Source: Streptomyces acidiscabies
GTDB taxonomy: Bacteria > Actinomycetota > Actinomycetes > Streptomycetales > Streptomycetaceae
NCBI RefSeq assembly: GCF_020010905.1
Contig: NZ_JAGJBY010000002.1
Location: 4,960,001 to 5,024,000, forward strand
Reading direction: 5' to 3'
DNA: 64,000 bases
Shown: piece by piece, positions 26,731 through 34,902 of the stretch
How the letters are laid out: every line of letters begins with the position of its first letter
Numbering within the stretch: the first letter of the stretch is position 1
Made by a program: the position numbers and the translations under genes
Notes under the pieces: generated by a model
Database searches by the model: none
What the model was told of the DNA's origin: nothing
What the model saw: the letters and a program-made list of their open reading frames with translations, nothing else

Positions 26731-26806
26731 ACTCATTCACCGCGTTGATGACCTGCACACAAAATGACCGCTACCGGCCCGCCCGTACCCCGTCGACGAT
26801 CGGTGC

Positions 26807-27796
26807 ATGAGCACAACAGGACAGGCCGTCGCGTCCCGAGCCCTGACGCCGGGGCTCCTCGTGGCGGCTACCGGTACGGCCGTGGCGTTCGAACTCAGCT
26901 CCCGCGTACCGGCGTTGAGCGCGCTCACGGCCGCCGTCGTGCTCGGGGTCGCGGTCGGCGGGGTGCTCCCGGACGAGACGCGGGACGGCATGACCTGGGC
27001 CGCGCGCAAGTGCCTGCGCCTCGGCGTCGTCCTGCTCGGACTCCAGCTCGGGCTCGGGGAGGTCCTCGGCCTCGGCGCCGGGACGGTCGCGGCCGTCGTC
27101 CTCACCGTCCTCGTCACCTTCGCCGGGACGCTCCTGCTCGGCCGGCTCCTGCGCGTCCCGCCCGGCCTCACGCTGATGGTCGCGACCGGGTTCTCGATCT
27201 GCGGTGCCTCCGCGATCGCCGCGATGGACAGCGTCACCGACACCGACAAGGAGGAGGTCGCCACCGCCGTCACCCTCGTGACCCTCTACGGCAGCGCCGC
27301 GATCGCCTTCCTGCCGTTCCTCGGCCGCGCCCTCGCCCTGAGCCCCGAACACCTCGGCACCTGGGCGGGAATCTCCGTCCACGAGGTTGCCCAGGTCGTC
27401 GCGGCGGCCTCCTCGGCGGGCCCCGGCGCGGTCGCGGTCGCCGTCGTAGTCAAGCTGACGAGGGTGATCCTGCTGGCCCCGATGGTCGCCGGAGCCGGCG
27501 CCGTACACCGCCGCCGCACCCCGGGCGACCGCCCCGCGCTGGTCCCCCTGTTCGTCGTCGGCTTCCTGGCGACGATGCTCCTGCGCACGACCGGCACCGT
27601 CCCGACGGCGGTCCTGACCTCGGCCAAGACCACCACCACACTCCTGTTCACCGCCGCCCTCTTCGCCCTGGGCAGCGGCGTGCGGATCGGCGCACTGCTG
27701 CGGACGGGGAGGCGGGGGCTGCTCCTGGGAGCGCTGTCCACGGCGCTGGTCACGACGGTGGGGTACGGGGCGCTGAGGGCGGTCGGCACTTTCTGA
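26807..27796 (+). CDS. YeiH-family putative sulfate exporter / membrane protein
   Basis: A 329-aa protein with about ten membrane segments. The conserved core of the YeiH family is present: KCLRLGVVLLGLQLGLGEV near residue 70, ATGFSICGASAIAAMDSV near 125, ISVHEVAQVVAAAS near 190, VVVKLTRVILLAPMV near 210. The family is annotated as sulfate exporter, but experimental support is thin. No neighbours help. The ATG at 26807 has no strong ribosome site. Confidence 0.85.
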   Translation: MSTTGQAVASRALTPGLLVAATGTAVAFELSSRVPALSALTAAVVLGVAVGGVLPDETRDGMTWAARKCLRLGVVLLGLQLGLGEVLGLGAGTVAAVVLTVLVTFAGTLLLGRLLRVPPGLTLMVATGFSICGASAIAAMDSVTDTDKEEVATAVTLVTLYGSAAIAFLPFLGRALALSPEHLGTWAGISVHEVAQVVAAASSAGPGAVAVAVVVKLTRVILLAPMVAGAGAVHRRRTPGDRPALVPLFVVGFLATMLLRTTGTVPTAVLTSAKTTTTLLFTAALFALGSGVRIGALLRTGRRGLLLGALSTALVTTVGYGALRAVGTF

Positions 27797-27954
27797 GGGC
27801 CTTGTCCCGGACGACGCCCGCCCGACCGCTCACCCGCCGACAGCGCCCCTCGATATGCCCGGCATGATCGGCGGCGGTCTCGGTCGACGCCCAGTGCAGA
27901 CGGCCGTCCAGTACCGGTCGCTGGTAGAGGGCGTCACCGAACCCGGAGAAGTTC

Positions 27955-28150
27955 CGCGGCGCCCTGCCCACCGTCCAGCGCCTCGGCACGTTCCGGGACA
28001 CCGTCGCCGAACGCGTCCACGCCCGCATCGGCGCCATCGCCTCCACGCAGATGACCGTCGTCGCCAAGCATCTGCTGATCGCGCTCATCAACCACGAGTA
28101 CCAGCACGACCAGTGGATCGGCGAGGTCCGGGCGCAGAACCTCGGCCACG
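27955..28150 (+). pseudogene. Fragment of an unrecognised gene
   Basis: A frame that looks protein-like (FRGALPTVQRLGTFRD; MTVVAKHLLIALINHEYQHDQW) runs for about 65 codons and is then lost where an SDR remnant begins. An in-frame TAG lies about 30 bp upstream. There is no start codon with a ribosome site. I could not name the family. With the next entry it forms an 800-bp scar between the YeiH gene and the NRPS operon. Confidence 0.4.
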
Positions 28151-28600
28151 CCCGGCCGCCGTCGACAACCTGCGCGCCACCCTCACCGCCGACCACCCGG
28201 ACGCCACGCTCCTGGTGAACGCGGCCGGCGTCTTCGCGCCCAAGCCGTTCCTCGACCACACCGGCGCCGACTACGACCGCTACCAGGCCATCAACCGCGC
28301 CTTCTTCTTCCTCACCCAGACCGTCACCGTCACCATGATCGCGCGCGGCGTGAAGGGCGCGGTCGTCAACGTCGGCTCCATGTGGGCGCACCAGGCCGTC
28401 GCCGCGACCCCGTCCTCGGCGTACTCCATGGCCAAGGCGGGCCTGCACTCGCTGACCCAGCACCTCGCGATGGAACTCGCCGGGCACGCCCGACGACGTC
28501 GCCGCCACGGTCGCCTTCCTGTTGTCCGACGTGACGGACTGGGTGACCGGCGCGGTGTGGGACGTGGACGGCGGGGTGATGGCGGGCCGCAACTGGGGGG
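28150..28600 (+). pseudogene. Short-chain dehydrogenase remnant with internal deletion
   Basis: Typical SDR sequence is readable: LVNAAGVFAPKPF, then VVNVGSMWAHQA, then YSMAKAGLHSLTQHLAMELA. The N-terminal cofactor-binding third is missing. At about 28478-28486 the frame jumps by +1 from MELAGHA to GTPDDVAATVAFLLSD, the segment that normally follows some 50-60 residues later. It then runs to DVDGGVMAGRN without a stop. This is a gene broken by truncation plus an internal deletion. Confidence 0.75.
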
Positions 28601-28604
28601 GCTC

Positions 28605-29699
28605 CTACGGCGTGAGCAGTTCGCGCACCCGCCGGCCCACCTCGGGATCGACCATGATCGGGTGGGTCGCCCGGGCGTCGTACCAGGACACCTCGAAGCC
28701 GGGCGCGGCCCTGGGCCAGTACAACGCCAGCTGCTCCCGGGCCTCTTCGCGGGCGAACGCCGTCACCGGCCCGTCGTACGGCAGGATCTCGAAGTGCTCC
28801 TGCGCGAACATGCCCGCCGACCACAGGACTTGGAGCCGGGCGAACTCCTCCGGGGCGACGGCGTCGTCGTACCAGTACAGCGGCCTGATGCGGGCCAGCG
28901 TCTCGGCGGGGTCCAGGGGTTCAGGGAGGCCGAACTGGGCGGACAGGGACGCCAGCCGGAACGAGAGAAGCTCGTCGAGACCCCAGCCCGGGTCCACCAG
29001 GGACACCTGGGACGGCGGGTTGACGAGGACCAACGCCCGCACCTCCTCGCCGGACGCGCGCAGGCGGCGGGCCATCTCGTAGGCCACCAGGCCGCCTTGG
29101 CACAGCCCGCCGAGGAAGTACGGGCCGTGCGGCTGGAGTTCGCGCAGCTCCAGGAGGTAGCGGTCGGCCATCGCGGTGAGGGAGATGAGGGGGCGTACGT
29201 CGCCCCGGTAACCGGGGGCCTCGAAGCCGTAGAACGGGCGGCCCGCACGCCAGCTCTCGACGACCGGCTCCGCGAACCGGATGTTGCCCGTACCGACGTG
29301 CACCAGGAAGAAGGGTTCACCGCGGCCCTCGGGGGCGAGCGGGACCAGACAGGTGACGGCGTCCCGGTCCCAGGGACTCGCGGCGGTGCGCCACACGTCC
29401 GACGCGGTGAGGACGGGCGCGGGCGGGGGAGCGGCGGGGGCGGTCAGGGCGGCGGCCAGCGACGCGACCGTACGGTGCTCGAAGAGATCCTCCGCGCGCA
29501 TCGCCAGCCCGCTGCGGCGAGCCGCGCCGACGACGTCGACGGCGAGCAAGGAGAAGCCGCCGAGCTCGAAGAAGTCGTCGTGGGGGCCGACTTCGGTGTC
29601 GAGGAGGTCTTCCCAGATGGCGGTGAGGGTCTGCCGGGCGTGGTCGGCGCGCGCGATGCCCACGGCCTCCACGCCGTCAACAGCTCCAGCGATGTTCAT
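28605..29699 (-). CDS. Peptidyl carrier protein-thioesterase didomain with Cys nucleophile
   Basis: The last gene of the four-gene NRPS-like operon, 364 aa. Residues ~20-88 are a carrier domain with Ser50 (DDFFELGGFS) for phosphopantetheine. Residues ~115-360 are an alpha/beta-hydrolase thioesterase. The nucleophile is Cys200 in G-L-C-Q-G, not serine. The position of the usual acid after strand 6 reads LVLVNPPS, giving Asn227 in place of Asp. The His is probably His346 (THPIMV). Cys-type TEs are known in beta-lactone formation (obafluorin), in sulfazecin and, as SyrC-like enzymes, in moving threonyl groups between carriers. Four-nt overlap with the adenylation gene indicates that Thr loaded by that enzyme is its substrate. 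Confidence 0.9.
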   Translation of the reverse strand: MNIAGAVDGVEAVGIARADHARQTLTAIWEDLLDTEVGPHDDFFELGGFSLLAVDVVGAARRSGLAMRAEDLFEHRTVASLAAALTAPAAPPPAPVLTASDVWRTAASPWDRDAVTCLVPLAPEGRGEPFFLVHVGTGNIRFAEPVVESWRAGRPFYGFEAPGYRGDVRPLISLTAMADRYLLELRELQPHGPYFLGGLCQGGLVAYEMARRLRASGEEVRALVLVNPPSQVSLVDPGWGLDELLSFRLASLSAQFGLPEPLDPAETLARIRPLYWYDDAVAPEEFARLQVLWSAGMFAQEHFEILPYDGPVTAFAREEAREQLALYWPRAAPGFEVSWYDARATHPIMVDPEVGRRVRELLTP

Positions 29700-31183
29700 G
29701 ACGTCTCCTTCGCAGTACGAGGCGCGCCGAGCGCACGCCGGTCCGTCTTGCCGGACGGAGTCAGAGGCAGCGCGTCCAGCACCCGATACCGGTCAGGCAC
29801 CATGTGCGCCGGAAGCTCCGCCGCCGCATGCTTCCGCAGCCGCCCCGCGAGCCCGTCCGCCTGCCCCGGCGCCGCCACCACCCCGGCCAGCAGAAAAGCT
29901 CCCGCAGCTGTCGTCGCCACAGTCACCGCGACGTCACTGACCAGCCCCGACCCCCGCAGCACCGCCTCGACCTCCCCGGGCTCGATCCGGAACCCGCGCA
30001 GCGCGAGCTGATCGTCCGCCCGCCCCACGAACTCCAGCTCCCCGCCCGGCAGTTCACGCGCCAGATCCCCGGTCCGGTAGTGCACGACGGAGTCCAGCGC
30101 GACGAACCGCTCCCGGGTCAACTCCGCCCGCCCCAGATACCCGGACGACACCCCGGCCCCGGCGACCCACATCTCTCCGACGGAACCCACCGCCACGGGC
30201 CGCCGATCCGCGTCCAGCACCCGCACCGACAGATGCGGCAACGCCCGCCCGATCGGCGACCGCACCTCCCCGGCGAGCGCGGCGTCGTCCAGCTCCTTGT
30301 ACGTGACGTGCACCGTCGTCTCCGTGATCCCGTACATGTTCACCACCGACGGCCGCACCCCGCCGACCCCGCCGAGAAACTCCCGTACGACCGGCAGATC
30401 CACCCCCTCCCCGCCGAACACGAGCCACCGCACCGCGAGCCCCGGGCACCCCGCCTCCCGGTACGCGGTCGCGGTGTAACGGAACACGGACGGCACCTGG
30501 TTGAGCACGGTCACCCCTTCCTCGACCAGCAGCTCCACGAACCGCTCCGGCGACCGCGCCACCTCGTCCGGCACGACGACGAGCGTCCCGCCGGTGACGA
30601 ACGCACCCCACATCTCCCACACGGAGAAGTCGAAGCTCAGCGAGTGGAAGAGCGTCCACCGCTCACGCGGCCCGAACCCGAAGAGCGGCAGGGCCGCTTC
30701 CAGCAGCGCCACGACGTTGGCGTGCGTGACGACACAGCCCTTGGGCCTGCCGGTGGACCCGGAGGTGTAGATCACGTACGCGGGATCGCCGGCGGACGGC
30801 GCGGACGGCCGCCCCTCACCGGGCCCGTCGAGAGGCAGCACCACGCCCGGAACCTCACGAGCACGAGGCCCCACCGAGACCCGCACGCCCGCGTCCGCCA
30901 CGACGTACCGCAACCGCTCGGCGGGATACGCCGGGTCCAACGGCACATACGCGGCACCGGACTTGAGAATCCCGAGCACCGTCACCACCGACTCCACACA
31001 CCGCCCCACCACGGCCCCGACCAACTCCCCGGGCCCCACCCCAGACCCTGCGAGCACCCTCGCCACCCGGTCCGACCGCGCGTCCAGCTCCGCGTACGTC
31101 ACCTCCTCACCCCCGCCCCGCAACGCCACCCCGTCGGGCACACGCCCCGCGCTCGCGCGGAACAGATCGACCAGCGTCGTCAT
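29696..31183 (-). CDS. Stand-alone NRPS adenylation enzyme, predicted threonine-specific
   Basis: A 495-aa adenylation domain with no condensation or carrier domain. Core motifs are intact: A3 YTSGSTGRPKG (139-149), A5 NMYGITE (282-288), A7 YRTGD, A8 RGFRIEPGEVE (396-406), A10 PSGKTDR (476-482). Reading the pocket positions by alignment to GrsA gives Asp185, Phe186, Trp189, Asn228, Val255, Gly257, Met283, Val291, His292, Lys479, i.e. DFWNVGMVHK, a standard L-threonine code. It should make Thr-AMP and load the PCP encoded by the next gene. It overlaps both neighbours by 4 nt. Confidence 0.92.
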   Translation of the reverse strand: MTTLVDLFRASAGRVPDGVALRGGGEEVTYAELDARSDRVARVLAGSGVGPGELVGAVVGRCVESVVTVLGILKSGAAYVPLDPAYPAERLRYVVADAGVRVSVGPRAREVPGVVLPLDGPGEGRPSAPSAGDPAYVIYTSGSTGRPKGCVVTHANVVALLEAALPLFGFGPRERWTLFHSLSFDFSVWEMWGAFVTGGTLVVVPDEVARSPERFVELLVEEGVTVLNQVPSVFRYTATAYREAGCPGLAVRWLVFGGEGVDLPVVREFLGGVGGVRPSVVNMYGITETTVHVTYKELDDAALAGEVRSPIGRALPHLSVRVLDADRRPVAVGSVGEMWVAGAGVSSGYLGRAELTRERFVALDSVVHYRTGDLARELPGGELEFVGRADDQLALRGFRIEPGEVEAVLRGSGLVSDVAVTVATTAAGAFLLAGVVAAPGQADGLAGRLRKHAAAELPAHMVPDRYRVLDALPLTPSGKTDRRALGAPRTAKETS

Positions 31184-32418
31184 GCGACGTCTCCTTCCAG
31201 CCGTACGGCACCGTCGACGAGGACCTTCGAGGCCAGCCCCGCCGCGAGGAACACGGCCGCCAGGACCAGCCAGCCGGCCGTCCCCAGGCCGACGGTGAGA
31301 GAGGTGACCAGCGCCGGGCCGAGGAACTGCTGGACCCCGCGCCCGAGTCCGAACACGCCCTGGTACTCGCCCATCCGGTCGGCGGGCGGCAGCCCGAACG
31401 AGATGCCCCAGCTCCCGGCCGACTGCGCCAGCTCACCGAAGCCGAGGACGGCGACTCCGGCCAGCAGCACGGCGGTCGCCACCGGCGCCGGACCGAAGGC
31501 GCTCAGCGCGAGCACCGGACAGGCCAGCGCGAGCAGAACCCCGGCCCGCAACTGGGCCCGCGCGGCTCCCGGGAGCGTGTCGGACCCCCGGCTGACGGCG
31601 ACCTGGAACAGCACGACCAGGACCGTGTTCGTCACCGACAGCGCCGCGTTCACGGCCGCAGGCGCCGAGGTGCTCGTGACGATCCACAGCGGCAGACCGA
31701 CGGTCAGCACCGGCTGGTACAGCTCAAGCACCCCGCTGCTGAAGGTGACGAGCAGGAAACGGCCGTCCCGCAGAGCGGCCCCGGAGGACGCCGCCGTACC
31801 GGCCCGCCGGGTGGGCGGAGTCGGCGGGAAACCACGCCCGATGAGTACGCAACTGAGCTGCGCGACCGCGTTGGCGAGCGTCACGACGTAGAAAGCACGT
31901 CGGCCGCCGACGGCGAGAGCCGGTGCCGCGACCGCCGCCCCCGCGGCGAGCCCCAGGTTGAACAGGCCGCGCGTCTGGGCCCGCACCTTCGTGGCCCGCT
32001 CCCCGCCGAACAGGGCGTGGGTGAGGGCGCCGCGCAGGGGGCTGCCCGCCGTCTCGCACAGGGAGATCAGGCAGGCGACGGCGACGAAGGACACGTAGTC
32101 GTCGACGGCCGCGTACAGCGCGAACAGCACCGCCAGCAGCCCGTACATCGTCAGCAGCGGCCTCTTCGGACCGATCCGGTCGGCGAGCCGGCCCGCCGGG
32201 ACCGTCCCGAGGAACCCGCACAGACCGGCGGCCGACAGCCCCAACGCGACCTGCCCGGCGCCGAATCCGAGGACCCGGGTGAAGAAGACGGTGCTCGCGG
32301 TGAGGAAGAACCCCGTACCGCTCGCCTGCACCAGGACGAGGAACGCGAACCGCCGCGCGTCACCCGGCTCCGGGACCAGACCGGTGGCCCACCTCGTGCG
32401 AAGTACGGTGTCAGACAA
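31180..32418 (-). CDS. MFS transporter of the NRPS-like operon
   Basis: A 412-aa protein with about twelve membrane segments and the MFS loop motif GRLADRIGPKRP (near residue 75). It probably exports the product of the operon and may give self-resistance. The start is chosen as TTG 32418, inside the end of the ATP-grasp gene (8-nt overlap), with AAGGGC upstream; no ATG or GTG fits between there and the first helix. It overlaps the adenylation gene by 4 nt. Confidence 0.85.
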   Translation of the reverse strand: MSDTVLRTRWATGLVPEPGDARRFAFLVLVQASGTGFFLTASTVFFTRVLGFGAGQVALGLSAAGLCGFLGTVPAGRLADRIGPKRPLLTMYGLLAVLFALYAAVDDYVSFVAVACLISLCETAGSPLRGALTHALFGGERATKVRAQTRGLFNLGLAAGAAVAAPALAVGGRRAFYVVTLANAVAQLSCVLIGRGFPPTPPTRRAGTAASSGAALRDGRFLLVTFSSGVLELYQPVLTVGLPLWIVTSTSAPAAVNAALSVTNTVLVVLFQVAVSRGSDTLPGAARAQLRAGVLLALACPVLALSAFGPAPVATAVLLAGVAVLGFGELAQSAGSWGISFGLPPADRMGEYQGVFGLGRGVQQFLGPALVTSLTVGLGTAGWLVLAAVFLAAGLASKVLVDGAVRLEGDVA

Positions 32419-33697
32419 GGCCGTTGCCCTTGAGCTCGGCGGCCGTGGCCCGGTGGACCCGCCCGTCGTCCGTCGTGAACGTGTAGGAGAGCAGACCCGC
32501 CGCCTTCTCGACCGTCGCCAGCATCGCCGCGTGGTCCGGGGCGTGCCCGAAGGCGATGTCCAGCAGCGCCGTGTGCACCCCGCCGGGCAGCCGCTCCCCG
32601 CGCCGCACCAGCGGCACGATCCCGGTGACACCTTCCAACGCCCGTACGTCCGCGACGCCTTGACGCCTCGTCAGCGTGCACGCCTCGCGCGGACCCGGCG
32701 TGGAGAACTGGAAGTACACCCCGTCGAACGACAGCGGCGGCACGTGGACCCGCTCACCGAGCGCGATCCGCCCCGCGACCTCGACCAGACTCAACCCGGC
32801 CGCCCGCTGGGCGAGTTCACCGACCCAGCCGCCCAGCCTGCCGTTCACCTCGATGATCCGGGGCCCGTGAGGCGTGAGCTTGATCTCCGTGTGCGTGATC
32901 CCCGACCGGACCCCGAGGGCCCGTACGGCGTCGGCGGCGAGGCTCCCGAGCGCGGCCACCTCCGGCGCGGGCAGGTGGCTCGGCCAGAACTGGCCCGTCT
33001 CGCGGAACGGCGGCAGGAGCGCGGGCTTGCCGGTCACGGCGAGGACACGCACCTCGCCGTCCTGCACGAGGCACTCCACCGACACGTAGTCCCCGAAGGG
33101 TAGTTCGGACCGGCCGGCCAGGAACTCCTCCAGCACCAGGGCGGTTTCCGCGTCCGACAGCAGCGCCTCGGCCAACTCCCGCCCCTCGTCCGGGTCCTGG
33201 ACCAGGTAGGTGTTGCGGCTGCCCTCACCGCGTACGGGCTTGAGGACCGCCGGGAGCCCGGTGACGGCGACCGCCTCGGGCCACTGCGCGGCGCGGTCGA
33301 GGCGGTGACTGCGGGCCTGCGGTATCCCCGCCTCGCGCAGACACCGGCGCTGCGCCGCCTTGTCGGTGAGGAGACGGACCGTCGCGGGGGAGTGGTACGG
33401 CAGCGCCAGGCGCTCGGCGAGGAGAGCGGTGGTGTGCTGCATCCGCTCACTGAACGTCGTGACGGCCCGGACGCCGACGGCGCGCAGCGCGTCCACGGCG
33501 GCCCCGAACCCGGCGTCCAGCGACACGACCGGCCCGAATTCCCCGACCAGCGGACGCATCGACCGCGCGTGTTCCGAATCCCCGAGAACCGTCACCACGG
33601 GAATTCCGGTCCGTCGAATTCCCGCACCGATCTCACCGGCGGAAGCGGCACCTTTGTCGTACACGACGACTATCGATCCGGCGGCGATATCCGGCAC
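32411..33697 (-). CDS. ATP-grasp carboxylate-amine ligase
   Basis: The first gene of the operon, 428 aa with GTG 33697 (a purine-rich AGGAAAGGAA lies upstream; TTG 33724 is an alternative). The protein has a preATP-grasp N-domain (VVVYDKGAASAG), a lysine at ~153 in VLKPVRGEGSRNTYLV, the hinge EEF at ~190-192 and the metal-binding pair Glu271 (HTEIKL) and Glu283/Asn285 (EVNGRLGG). This pattern is shared with L-amino-acid ligases such as BacD. Such enzymes make an acyl phosphate and join it to an amine. It likely forms an amide with, or upstream of, the threonyl unit. Confidence 0.88.
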   Translation of the reverse strand: MPDIAAGSIVVVYDKGAASAGEIGAGIRRTGIPVVTVLGDSEHARSMRPLVGEFGPVVSLDAGFGAAVDALRAVGVRAVTTFSERMQHTTALLAERLALPYHSPATVRLLTDKAAQRRCLREAGIPQARSHRLDRAAQWPEAVAVTGLPAVLKPVRGEGSRNTYLVQDPDEGRELAEALLSDAETALVLEEFLAGRSELPFGDYVSVECLVQDGEVRVLAVTGKPALLPPFRETGQFWPSHLPAPEVAALGSLAADAVRALGVRSGITHTEIKLTPHGPRIIEVNGRLGGWVGELAQRAAGLSLVEVAGRIALGERVHVPPLSFDGVYFQFSTPGPREACTLTRRQGVADVRALEGVTGIVPLVRRGERLPGGVHTALLDIAFGHAPDHAAMLATVEKAAGLLSYTFTTDDGRVHRATAAELKGNGLV

Positions 33698-33724
33698 CCA
33701 CCTGTTCCTTTCCTGCCGGTCCAA

Positions 33725-33902
33725 GGCAGTCGAATGGCCCGACCGCGCTGTCCGAATCTATCGCCCCTGTGCAATGAAGCACCCACGGGGAGGTAAAGGA
33801 AAGGTCGTCGAAAAAGCCGTTCACATATTCTGAAGCCCACTTGACAATGCCGATATTCGCGCTCGAAGAACAAGGCCCGCATTCGCCCACGACCCGCCGC
33901 AC
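33725..33902. promoter_or_regulatory. Promoter region of the NRPS-like operon
   Basis: The DNA here is clearly less GC-rich than its surroundings. On the minus strand TTGTCA (revcomp near 33837-33842) is followed by a TATGTG/TGTGAA-like -10 about 14-16 bp on, leaving a leader of roughly 120 nt before GTG 33697. On the plus strand TTGACA occurs at 33841-33846. No clear operator repeat is visible. Confidence 0.35.
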
Positions 33903-33908
33903 TACGAT
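33903..33908 (+). promoter_or_regulatory. -10 element of a leaderless transcript
   Basis: TACGAT ends 7 bp before the A of the ATG at 33915. No ribosome site is present. Both facts suggest that transcription starts at the ATG itself. Confidence 0.4.
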
Positions 33909-33914
33909 GCCCCC

Positions 33915-34388
33915 ATGCCAAGGACCGACCGCTCCGCCCGGCTCATCCCGGCCCCGCCGGCCACCGTCTACGCCGCCCTCGTCGACCGTTCCGCCCTGGA
34001 GACCTGGCTCCCGCCGACCGGCATGAGGGGACGCGTCGAGCACTGGGACCCCCGCCCCGGCGGCGGCTTCCGGATGACCCTCACCTACCTCGACCCCACG
34101 GACGACCCCGGCAAGACCTCGGACGGCACCGACGTCGTGGACGTCGCCTTCGCGGCCCTCGTCCCGCCCGAACGGATCGTCCAGCAGGCCGTGTTCACGT
34201 CCGACGACCCGTCGTACGCGGGCACCATGACGATGACCTGGGACCTCACCCCCACCCCGGAGGGCACCCGAGTGACGGTCACCGCCACCGACGTACCCCC
34301 CGGCATCGGCCAGTCCGACCACGAGGCCGGAATCGCCTCGTCCCTGGCTCAGTTGGAGACGTACGTGACGGGCCGGACCGGAGACTGA
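33915..34388 (+). CDS. SRPBCC/AHSA1-family protein
   Basis: A 157-aa single-domain START-fold protein. It opens with SARLIPAPPATVYAALVDRSALETWLPP and continues with PRPGGGFRMTLTY and ERIVQQAVF, the normal layout of activator-of-HSP90-ATPase-like proteins. These bind hydrophobic ligands and function is rarely known. It diverges from the ATP-grasp operon across a shared low-GC promoter region but shows no other link to it. Confidence 0.83.
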   Translation: MPRTDRSARLIPAPPATVYAALVDRSALETWLPPTGMRGRVEHWDPRPGGGFRMTLTYLDPTDDPGKTSDGTDVVDVAFAALVPPERIVQQAVFTSDDPSYAGTMTMTWDLTPTPEGTRVTVTATDVPPGIGQSDHEAGIASSLAQLETYVTGRTGD

Positions 34389-34395
34389 CCCCGCG

Positions 34396-34665
34396 CTACA
34401 CCGCCGACCGTGCGTTGCCGAGTTCCGCCAGCCGCGCCAGCGCGGGGAGAGCCGCCGCGATCGCCTGCCGCTCATCCGGCGTCAACTCGGCGACCAGGCC
34501 GACCAGATGACGGCTGCGGTCCGCGTACCGCGCCTCGCCGATCGCGCGCCCCGCATCGGTGATGTGGACGAGGGACGCCCGGCCGTCCGCCGGATCGGGC
34601 CGGCGCTCCACGAGCCCGTCGCGTTCGAGCCGGGTGATCACCTGCGTGACCCCCGGCTGGCTCAT
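34396..34665 (-). pseudogene. MarR-family regulator, N-terminally truncated
   Basis: The 89-codon frame starts in the recognition helix (MSQPGVTQVITRLERDGLVERRPDPADGRASLVHIT), so the first helices of the winged-helix domain are missing. It runs to a normal C-terminal dimer helix. Upstream, where the missing half should be, lies an MFS fragment on the other strand. A deletion has probably joined two formerly separate genes. A short protein could still be made from the ATG, but DNA binding is unlikely. Confidence 0.6.
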
Positions 34666-34680
34666 CTGCTCCGACCGGGC

Positions 34681-34871
34681 CGGCTCCCGCGTTCACCGTC
34701 ACCTCGGTCCTGTGCGGACTCGCTCCCACCATCGGGTTCCTGGTGGCCGCCAGCCTCCTCCAGGGTGCCGCCGCCCTGCTCGTACCGCAGGTGCTGGCGA
34801 CGATTCAGGCGGTGACCGCCGACCGGGCGCACGCCCGCGCGATCAGCCTGAAACTGCCCGACCCGCGCTGA
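34681..34871 (+). pseudogene. MFS transporter fragment
   Basis: The frame reads TVTSVLCGLAPTIGFLVAAS, then LLQGAAALLVPQVLATIQAV and TADRAHARAISL, ending at TGA 34869-34871. This matches the middle of DHA2/EmrB-type exporters (the helix after motif A). Neither end of the gene is present and no start codon is apparent. With the truncated MarR gene it marks a decayed regulator-exporter pair. Confidence 0.65.
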
Positions 34872-34902
34872 GACCGCCGCCGTGCGCAACGAACGACACC
34901 CT

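Noticed and set aside
33841..33846. TTGACA as -35 for the SRPBCC gene
   Set aside because: The only good -10 (33903-33908) is over 50 bp away, so the two do not form one promoter.
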